A stretch of DNA of 11,353 nt from REEB95 sp035632055 (lineage in GTDB: Bacteria > Pseudomonadota > Alphaproteobacteria > ATCC43930 > CGMCC-115725). Location of the stretch: positions 1 to 11,353 of the forward strand of contig DASQHO010000055.1 of assembly GCA_035632055.1 (NCBI GenBank), written 5' to 3'. Below the pieces are notes generated by a model. That model made no database searches. It had not been told where the DNA came from and worked only from the letters and a program-made list of their open reading frames with translations. The translations under genes and the position numbers were made by a program. This document shows, in pieces, positions 5,404 to 11,353 of this stretch (the first letter of the stretch is position 1; each line of letters opens with the position of its first letter).

Positions 5404-6081
5404 ATGATCGTCACCTGTCCCACCTGTTCGACGCGTTATCTCGTCGAGACGCAGAAGCTCGGCGCGCAAGGCCGCATGGTCCGCTGTGGCAGCTGCAGCC
5501 ACACCTGGTACCAGGCGCCGCCCGAGGACATGGCACCGCGCGTCGAGCTCACCGGCCCGCCGCCCGAGCCGCTGCCGGGCATCGTCGAGCGCCGCGGACT
5601 GCCGGCGATTCGGCGCAAGCGCCGGCGCTGGGGTGCGATGGTGACGCTGCTCGTGCTGCTGCTGGTGCTCGCCGCTGCCGGCTGGGGCGTGGTCTTCATG
5701 CGTGACCGCGTCATGGCGCTGGTGCCGCAGACGGCGAAGATCTACAGCCGCCTCGGTCTCGCCACGAGCCAGCCCGAATTCGGCGCCGGCCTCGAAGTGC
5801 GCGGCGTGACGCCGCGGCGCAGCGTCACGAACGATCAGGCCGAGCTGGTGATCGACGGCGAGATCGTCAACCTGTCGTCGTCGCCGCGGCGCGTGCCGCC
5901 GCTCAAGGCGACCCTGCGCGATGCCAACGACCAGCCGCTGACCTCGTGGACCTTCTCGGCCGGCGTCGCGACGCTCGCGCCCGGCGCGTCGGCGCCGTTC
6001 CACACCAGTTACGCGAAGCCGATGACCGAAGCCGTCGGCGTCGTCGTCACACTGGAAAATCCCAACGCCGGGCCGCGCTAG
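5404..6081 (+). CDS. MJ0042-type zinc-ribbon membrane protein with DUF3426-like domain
   Basis: This 225-residue protein has an N-terminal zinc ribbon with Cys5, Cys8, Cys28 and Cys31 (CPTC...CGSC) and the family signature MIVTCPTCSTRY at its start. A Pro-rich linker and a basic stretch (RRKRRR, 70-75) lead into one transmembrane helix (about 77-99). An extracytoplasmic domain of about 120 residues follows, with VNLSS and an LAPGASAPF segment as in DUF3426/FxLYD-like proteins. The zinc ribbon should be cytoplasmic and the C-terminal domain periplasmic. Function is not established. The upstream frame opens at 5320, but the ATG at 5404 begins with the signature and has GGAG at 5395-5398. Its stop shares CTAG with the stop of the opposing DUF4175 gene. 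Confidence 0.88.
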   Translation: MIVTCPTCSTRYLVETQKLGAQGRMVRCGSCSHTWYQAPPEDMAPRVELTGPPPEPLPGIVERRGLPAIRRKRRRWGAMVTLLVLLLVLAAAGWGVVFMRDRVMALVPQTAKIYSRLGLATSQPEFGAGLEVRGVTPRRSVTNDQAELVIDGEIVNLSSSPRRVPPLKATLRDANDQPLTSWTFSAGVATLAPGASAPFHTSYAKPMTEAVGVVVTLENPNAGPR

Positions 6082-8498
6082 AACTCCTGTAGCAGCCGGT
6101 CGATGTAATCGTGCTCGATCGCCGGCCGCTCGGTTTCGCCCGCGCGGCGGCGCAGCTCGTCGAGAATCTGCTTCGCCTTGTCGAGCGCATAGTCGTTCTG
6201 CGCCTTGCCCAGGCGCATGACGCCGCCGTCATCGGCGGTGCCGTTGCCCTCGTCGTTCGGCAGCAGCCGGCCGAACGGATCGCGCCGCATATGCGGCAAG
6301 TCGTTCTCGCCCGGATTGCCGAGCGCGCCCATTTCCCGTCCTTGCATCTGCTGGCCAAGCGCGCGCGCCGCCTGTTGCAGCGCGTCGATCGCATCGCTTT
6401 GCGGCCCGACGGCCTGGCCCGGGTTACCGCGCCGCAGCGCGTCGGCGGCATCGCCCATAGCGCGATCGGCGTGCGACAGCGGCGCCGGCACCATGCCGCC
6501 GTTCTCGCCGAGTTTGCGCATCATATCGCCCAGGTCTTGGCGCAGCGCATTCTGCGCCGCCGCGCCGCCGCCGGTGTTGCCGCGCTGCATCTTGCCGGTC
6601 TGCGACTGGCGGAAGGTTCGGTCGAGCAGCTGCTCCTGCCGCCGCATCAGATCGCGCATCGCGTCGAGCGTACCGGCTGGGCCTTGCATCTGCATCGGCC
6701 GCGCACCGCCGAGGTTTTCGAGCAGCTCCTGCAGTTCGGCGAGCAGGTCGCGCGCCTGCGTCCGGTCGCCGGTCTGCGCCAGCGTGCGCGCACGGTCGAG
6801 AAGGTGCCGCAGATCGTTGCTGGTCAGCGTCTGCGTCGGATCGTTGGGCATTTCGTTGCGCGCGTTGAATTGCTGCGTCCGCTGCGCCAGCGCCTGGAGA
6901 TACTGGTCGATCTGCTGCTGGAGCTGCCGCATCAGCCGGTCGATTTCGGACTGCGGCGCGTTGCGCGCCAGCGCGTTCTGCAGCGCCTGCATCGACAGGC
7001 GCAATCCCTCGCGGTCGAGCTTGCCGCCGCCATCCTCGATGCGGACCGCGGTGCTCCACATGAGCTTCTGCACCGACGCGACCGTGTCCGCATCCTGATC
7101 GAGCAGCAGCCGGTCGGCGGCGGTGCGCATGCCGAGGAAGGCGACGATATCGTCGTTATAAAGTCCGGGCCGCGACGACAGATCCTCGAGCGCGTCGGCC
7201 ACCGGCTCGCGGTCGTTGGGGTTCGTCGTCAATTCCTTGCGCTCGTCGATGATCGCGCGCGCGACCGGATTGTGAAAGACGCGCTCGGGCAGGATGAACT
7301 CCATGATCTCGCTTTTGCCGGTCTGGCCGAGCGCGTCGGTGGCTTCGAGCTGGATCTGCACCGCCAGGCCGGCCCACGGGCTCGCGGTCAGGTCGGTGAA
7401 GCTGGCGCCGTGCGCATCTTTCAGATGCTGATCGGGGAGGGGCAGGTCGAGCGTCACGGCTTGCGCGCTCGGATCGCCCGGCCGGCGGATCGTCGCCGTG
7501 ACCTTCTCGACGCCGTAATCGTCCTTGGCCTCGTATTCGAGATGTACCGCGCTCAGCGCCGTACGTTGCGGCGGTTTGACGAAGGCGATAGTCGGCGGCA
7601 AATCGGGCACGACATGGATCGGCCACGAGCCCAGCGTGCTCCAGCCTCGCTCGACCGTCAGCCGGCTGCCGGCCTTGATCGTCAGCTCACCTTTGTAATC
7701 GCCGTCGTCGATCTGGCTCATCTTGGTCGTGTGGCCGTCGATCGCCAGAGACGGTCGCTTGCCGCCGTGCACGCGCGCCAACACTGTGCTGCCGATCGGC
7801 ACCGCGATGGCCTCGCCGGCGCCCGATGCCGCAAGGAACTGCGGCGGCAGGCCCGTGTATTGCGGCGGGCTGATCCAAATGTCGAGCGTCACCGCCGGAC
7901 CGCCGCCGTTGCCGGCCACGCTCATCGCCGGATCAAGCGCGCGGGCAATCCGCGCCGGTGTGTCGCGGCCGGCGTCGATTGCGCCGAGCAGGAGCAAGAG
8001 GCCGAGCGCGACGCGCAGCGCATAGGGATCGCGGCGCACCAGTCCGGCGCGCGGCACGCCGACGCGCAGATTGCGTGCCGCCGCCGCCATGCGCGCCAGA
8101 TGTTCGCGCCACAGCGCCGCGGTCGCCGGATCGTCGGCGCTGGCGAGCGTATCCTCGAGCGCCGCCAGCGGCCGGTGCGCCAGCGCGCTCTCGGTTTCGA
8201 GCCGGCGGCGCGCTGCGTCGCGCGACGGTGCGTGCATCGCGCGCACCGCTCGCGTCAGCGTGACGATCAGTGCGGCAACAAAGAGTCCGAGCAGTAGTGC
8301 CGCGGCCCAATCGGGCAGCCGCGCCGGGATGTCGAATAGCGCGAGCGCGCCGAACGCGCCGACGACGAAAATCGTCGGCCACAGCGCCGGCCAGACGCGC
8401 TCCCAGGCGAGCGCAAGGCGCGCCAGCAGCAATCGCGCGGTGAAACGCTGCCGCGCTTCGGATCGAGTGACAAGATCACGCCGCAGTCGGTCGCGCAA
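6078..8498 (-). CDS. Large alphaproteobacterial membrane protein, DUF4175/TIGR02302 family
   Basis: The 806-residue product has two N-terminal transmembrane helices (about 38-57 and 65-84) and a third near 160-176. A middle region of Ig-like/beta character (LDIWISPPQYTGLPP, VHLEYEAKDDYGVEKV, SPWAGLAVQIQLEATD) follows. Then comes a long Gln/Arg/Met-rich low-complexity helical tail (about 500 onward) ending DYIDRLLQEF. This architecture is that of the alphaproteobacterial DUF4175 family, whose function is unknown; the middle part suggests an extracytoplasmic scaffold. The start is a TTG at 8498, 15 bp after the lysA stop, with GAGGA just upstream; the start is the least certain part. It is the last gene of the argH-lptM-lysA operon. 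A long plus-strand open frame opposite it is a codon-bias shadow. Confidence 0.85.
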   Translation of the reverse strand: MRDRLRRDLVTRSEARQRFTARLLLARLALAWERVWPALWPTIFVVGAFGALALFDIPARLPDWAAALLLGLFVAALIVTLTRAVRAMHAPSRDAARRRLETESALAHRPLAALEDTLASADDPATAALWREHLARMAAAARNLRVGVPRAGLVRRDPYALRVALGLLLLLGAIDAGRDTPARIARALDPAMSVAGNGGGPAVTLDIWISPPQYTGLPPQFLAASGAGEAIAVPIGSTVLARVHGGKRPSLAIDGHTTKMSQIDDGDYKGELTIKAGSRLTVERGWSTLGSWPIHVVPDLPPTIAFVKPPQRTALSAVHLEYEAKDDYGVEKVTATIRRPGDPSAQAVTLDLPLPDQHLKDAHGASFTDLTASPWAGLAVQIQLEATDALGQTGKSEIMEFILPERVFHNPVARAIIDERKELTTNPNDREPVADALEDLSSRPGLYNDDIVAFLGMRTAADRLLLDQDADTVASVQKLMWSTAVRIEDGGGKLDREGLRLSMQALQNALARNAPQSEIDRLMRQLQQQIDQYLQALAQRTQQFNARNEMPNDPTQTLTSNDLRHLLDRARTLAQTGDRTQARDLLAELQELLENLGGARPMQMQGPAGTLDAMRDLMRRQEQLLDRTFRQSQTGKMQRGNTGGGAAAQNALRQDLGDMMRKLGENGGMVPAPLSHADRAMGDAADALRRGNPGQAVGPQSDAIDALQQAARALGQQMQGREMGALGNPGENDLPHMRRDPFGRLLPNDEGNGTADDGGVMRLGKAQNDYALDKAKQILDELRRRAGETERPAIEHDYIDRLLQEF

Positions 8499-8513
8499 AT
8501 CCTCGTCCCGTCG

Positions 8514-9809
8514 TCAGCGCCCGGTCAGCCAGGGCGCCATGCGGTCGCGCGCGAGCAGTTCGTCGTAGCTCGGCCGCTCGCGGATCACCGCGAAATCGCC
8601 GCCGCGCACCAGAACTTCCGCGGCCGGCGGACGGGTATTGTAGCTCGAACTCATCACCGCGCCATAGGCCCCCGCCGACAGGATGGCCATCAAGTCGCCC
8701 GGCCGGAAAGGCGGCAATGGCCGGTCGAGTGCGAAGGCGTCGCCGGTCTCACATACCGGCCCGACGACGCTCTGCGCCGCCGCGTGGCCGGCGCCTTCGG
8801 GTGCGCGTGCCGGCACGATCTCGTGCCAGGCGTCGTACAACGTCGGCCGCACCAAATCGTTCATTGCCGCGTCGACGATGATGAAGCGCCGGGTCACACC
8901 TTCCTTCACATAAAGCACGTGCGTCGCCAGCACGCCGGCATTGCCGACGATGTAGCGGCCAGGTTCGAAAGCGAGCTCGACGTCGAGGCCGCGCGTCATC
9001 TGCCGGATGACGCCGGCATATTCCTCGATCGTCGGTGGAGTCTCGTCGCGGTAGCGGATGCCGATGCCGCCGCCGAAGTCGAGCCGCTCCAGCCGGATGC
9101 CGCCGCCGGCGAGCGCGCGGTAAAGCTCGGCCACGCGCGAAAAAGCGATCTCGAACGGGCCGAGCGCAGTCAGCTGCGAACCGATATGCACGGCGAGACC
9201 CTTGAGCGCGATGCCGCGCAGCAGCGCGGCTTCGGCGAACACTTCGGGTGCGTGCGCCAGATCGATGCCGAACTTGTTCTCCTTCTTGCCGGTGGCGATC
9301 TTGTGGTGCGTGCGCGCGTCGACGTCGGGATTGACGCGGATCGCGACCGCGACGGTGCGTCCGGCGCGTTGCGCGACCGCGCTAAGCGCTTCGAGCTCGC
9401 CGCGCGATTCGACGTTGATCTGATAGACGTCGTGCGCTACCGCAAACTCGAGCTCGGCCTCGCTCTTGCCGACGCCCGAGAAGACGATGCGGTTGCCGGG
9501 AATGCCGGCCGCCAGCGCGCGGCGGAATTCGCCTTCCGAGACGACGTCGGCACCGGCGCCGAGCGCCGCCAGTGTTGCAATAACCGAAAGGTTCGAGTTC
9601 GCCTTGACCGAATAGCACAGCCGCGCCGGGCGGCCGGCGAAGGCGGCGGCAAAGCGCCGGTATTGCCGTTCGATCGCCCCGGCGGAATAGGCATAGAACG
9701 GCGTGCCTACGGCGGCGGCCATGCGCGCCAGCGTCACGTCCTCGATGCTGAGATCGCCGCCGCGATAGGCGATCTCCGGCGTCTCCGGATGCAGAATTGG
9801 CGCAATCAC
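8514..9809 (-). CDS. lysA: Diaminopimelate decarboxylase
   Basis: LysA is a PLP enzyme that decarboxylates meso-2,6-diaminopimelate to L-lysine, the last step of the DAP pathway, in the cytoplasm. The 431 residues show the fold-III family marks: PLP lysine Lys69 in CYSVKANSN (65-73), HIGSQ (208-212), phosphate-binding GGGIG (246-250), EPGRYIVG (282-289), and the second-subunit catalytic Cys353 in GPVCETGD. A Tyr in SSSYNTRP (387-394) closes the active site. Length is normal. The GTG start at 9809 is 9 bp after the lipoprotein gene stop, with GGTGAG about 9 nt upstream. Because its substrate is also a peptidoglycan building block, LysA draws on the same pool as cell-wall synthesis. Confidence 0.96.
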   Translation of the reverse strand: MIAPILHPETPEIAYRGGDLSIEDVTLARMAAAVGTPFYAYSAGAIERQYRRFAAAFAGRPARLCYSVKANSNLSVIATLAALGAGADVVSEGEFRRALAAGIPGNRIVFSGVGKSEAELEFAVAHDVYQINVESRGELEALSAVAQRAGRTVAVAIRVNPDVDARTHHKIATGKKENKFGIDLAHAPEVFAEAALLRGIALKGLAVHIGSQLTALGPFEIAFSRVAELYRALAGGGIRLERLDFGGGIGIRYRDETPPTIEEYAGVIRQMTRGLDVELAFEPGRYIVGNAGVLATHVLYVKEGVTRRFIIVDAAMNDLVRPTLYDAWHEIVPARAPEGAGHAAAQSVVGPVCETGDAFALDRPLPPFRPGDLMAILSAGAYGAVMSSSYNTRPPAAEVLVRGGDFAVIRERPSYDELLARDRMAPWLTGR

Positions 9810-9818
9810 GCTGCGGAC

Positions 9819-9959
9819 TCACCCATTGGGATATTGACCGGGATAGGTTTTGGGTTGATCGGGCGGCGGTGTTGGGCTGCTCTTCTTGCCGCAGGCCGCC
9901 AACGGCAGCGCCAGCAGCGCCGCCGCCAGCATCAGGGCGATCAGTCGGCTTGCCTTCAT
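9819..9959 (-). CDS. lptM: Small LptM-like lipoprotein
   Basis: A 46-residue lipoprotein, easy to miss by length cutoffs. The signal peptide has Lys2/Arg5 and a Leu/Ala core, with lipobox LAAC placing the lipidated cysteine at 23. The mature end is CGKKSSPTPPPDQPKTYPGQYPNG without its first residues changed: only about 24 residues, Pro-rich. CGKK followed by a Pro-rich tail and its place between argH and lysA match the LptM/YifL family. E. coli LptM binds the LptD/E LPS translocon and helps its oxidative maturation; carrying that role over is inference. The ATG overlaps the argH stop as ATGA (9959-9956), supporting coupling. Confidence 0.8.
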   Translation of the reverse strand: MKASRLIALMLAAALLALPLAACGKKSSPTPPPDQPKTYPGQYPNG

Positions 9960-11353
9960 CGCTTGCCGCCCTCCGTCTTCTTACCGAGGAAGCGCACGCG
10001 CGCCGCCTTGGCCGCCGCTACCACCAGCGACGGCGCCGTGCCGCCCAGGCTGGTCCGGCTGGCGACCGATTTCTCGACCGTCAGGATATCGCGCGCTGCG
10101 GGCGTGATGCGCGGCTCGATCTTCTGCATCTCCTTGAGCGGCAGGTCGGCGAGCGTCGTGCCCAGTGCCTCGGCCCGCTTAACCAATGCGCCAGTGACAT
10201 GGTGCGCCTCGCGGAACGGCAGCGCCAGATTGCGCGTCAGCCAGTCGGCGAGGTCGGTCGCGGTGCTGTAGCCGGCTTCGGCGGCGCGCCGCATCGCCGC
10301 TTTGTCGACGGTGAGGTCGCCGACCATGCCCGTTGCGGCGGCGAGGCACAGTTCCAGCGTGTCGGCGGCCTCGAACACCGGCACCTTGTCCTCCTGCATA
10401 TCCTTGGAATAGGCGAGTGGCAGGCCTTTCATCACCGTGAGCAGTGACATGAGTGCGCCGGCGAACCGGCCGGTCTTCGCGCGCATCAGCTCGGCGGCGT
10501 CGGGGTTGCGCTTCTGCGGCATCATCGAGCTGCCGGTGGTGTACGCGTCCGACAGCCGGATGAAACCGTAGGGTGCCGACAGCCAGAGCACGATCTCCTC
10601 GGCGAAACGCGACAGGTGGATTCCGGCAATCGCGCAGCATGCCAGGAACTCGAGCGCGAAATCCCGGTCGGAGACGGCGTCGAGCGAATTGGCCATCGGC
10701 CGGTCGAAGCCGAGCGCCTTCGCGGTCTCTCCCCGGTCGATTGGAAACGACGTGCCCGCAAGCGCGCCCGCGCCCAGGGGACATTCGTTGAGCCGCTTGC
10801 GGCAATCGTCCAGGCGGCCGCGGTCGCGGCCGAGCATCTCGACATAAGCGAGCAAGTGATGCCCGAACGTCACGGGCTGCGCCGTCTGCAGATGCGTCAA
10901 TCCGGGCATGATTGTGGCGGCGTGCGTTTCGGCTTGGTCGATCAACGCCGCCTGGAGCAGCGCCATGTGGCGGTCGAGATGGTCGATCGCGTAGCGCACC
11001 CACAACCGGAAGTCGGTCGCGACTTGGTCGTTGCGCGAGCGCGCGGTGTGCAGCCGTCCTCCCGCCGCGCCGATAAGTTCGGCGAGCCGCGCCTCGATGT
11101 TGAGATGGATATCCTCGTGCTCGGCGCGGAACGGAAACTTGCCGGCCTCGATTTCGGCGCGAATTTTCTCTAGACCGCGCGCGATCGCCTCGCCATCCTC
11201 CGGCGTGATGATCCGCCGCGCCACCAGCATCGCGCAATGCGCCAGCGAGCCGGCGATATCCTGGGCATAGAGCCGCTTGTCGAAATCGATCGAGACGTTG
11301 ATGCGCTGCATGATCTCTGCCGGATGGCCCGACAGCCGGCCGCCGCGCGCGGC
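9956..11353 (-). CDS. argH: Argininosuccinate lyase, 5' end outside window
   Basis: ArgH splits argininosuccinate into arginine and fumarate, the last step of arginine synthesis. The visible 465 residues include (numbered from the Met at 11311) the TARSRNDQVATDFRLW block (89-104), THLQTAQPVTFGHH (139-152) and the fumarase/lyase-superfamily signature GSSMMPQKRNPD (260-271) with the catalytic serine. The frame is open to the window edge, and the 14 codons before the Met at 11311 read AARGGRL...EI, matching the usual 'GGR' N-terminal segment. The true start is therefore upstream of the window, and 11311 would be a false one. It leads the lptM-lysA-DUF4175 operon and overlaps lptM by 4 nt. Confidence 0.96.
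   Translation of the reverse strand, partial: AARGGRLSGHPAEIMQRINVSIDFDKRLYAQDIAGSLAHCAMLVARRIITPEDGEAIARGLEKIRAEIEAGKFPFRAEHEDIHLNIEARLAELIGAAGGRLHTARSRNDQVATDFRLWVRYAIDHLDRHMALLQAALIDQAETHAATIMPGLTHLQTAQPVTFGHHLLAYVEMLGRDRGRLDDCRKRLNECPLGAGALAGTSFPIDRGETAKALGFDRPMANSLDAVSDRDFALEFLACCAIAGIHLSRFAEEIVLWLSAPYGFIRLSDAYTTGSSMMPQKRNPDAAELMRAKTGRFAGALMSLLTVMKGLPLAYSKDMQEDKVPVFEAADTLELCLAAATGMVGDLTVDKAAMRRAAEAGYSTATDLADWLTRNLALPFREAHHVTGALVKRAEALGTTLADLPLKEMQKIEPRITPAARDILTVEKSVASRTSLGGTAPSLVVAAAKAARVRFLGKKTEGGKR

Noticed and set aside
6111..8297. 728-codon plus-strand open frame opposite the DUF4175 gene
   Set aside because: Arg/Ala/His/Gln-rich translation without domains; it mirrors the DUF4175 gene and is a usual effect of high-GC codon bias.
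8784..10271. 495-codon plus-strand frame opposite lysA, lptM and argH
   Set aside because: Crosses three real genes on the other strand; composition is that of a high-GC shadow frame.

Overview
The window is high-GC DNA from an alphaproteobacterium, most likely Rhodospirillales or a related order. The evidence is the gene content and order: a 'short'-type coenzyme B12-dependent ribonucleotide reductase (nrdJ), an argH-lptM-lysA-DUF4175/TIGR02302 cluster, a divergent MJ0042-type zinc-ribbon gene, and an ftsE-ftsX-ydcF-plsC envelope cluster. This is conserved chromosomal backbone. I see no transposase, phage gene, CRISPR array, tRNA or rRNA.

Layout. Positions 1-285 (-) hold the first 95 codons of nrdJ. 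It is divergent from a secreted beta-barrel outer-membrane protein gene (480-1172, +), and candidate promoters for both genes lie between them. An 84-codon unknown gene (1250-1504, +) follows. Convergent between it and plsC (1609-2355, -) is the most unusual stretch of the window: five YTWTCC units at exact 12-bp steps (1561-1620), including one perfect DnaA box TTATCCACA, with two inverted TTATCC/GGATAA palindromes beside them. Upstream of plsC, 2356-2662 has no gene but carries three palindromes. A small two-helix membrane protein gene (2663-2860, -) and a mostly empty 248-bp gap come next.

From 3109 to 5266 (-) ftsE, ftsX and a ydcF/elyC-like gene overlap by 4 nt each and form one translationally coupled unit for septal and envelope peptidoglycan work. 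A zinc-ribbon/DUF3426-like membrane protein gene (5404-6081, +) diverges from ftsE. It ends tail-to-tail in the DUF4175 gene (6078-8498, -), with both stop codons in one palindromic CTAG. DUF4175 is the last gene of a tightly packed operon that reads argH (9956 to beyond 11353), lptM-like lipoprotein (9819-9959), lysA (8514-9809), DUF4175.

How the genes fit together: argH ends arginine synthesis and lysA converts meso-diaminopimelate, a peptidoglycan precursor, into lysine. LptM-like lipoproteins assist the LPS transporter, FtsEX controls septal peptidoglycan hydrolysis, YdcF/ElyC is tied to envelope integrity, and PlsC makes phosphatidic acid. The common theme is growth of the cell envelope. 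The main candidate for something undescribed is the DnaA-box-like iteron array at 1521-1620.
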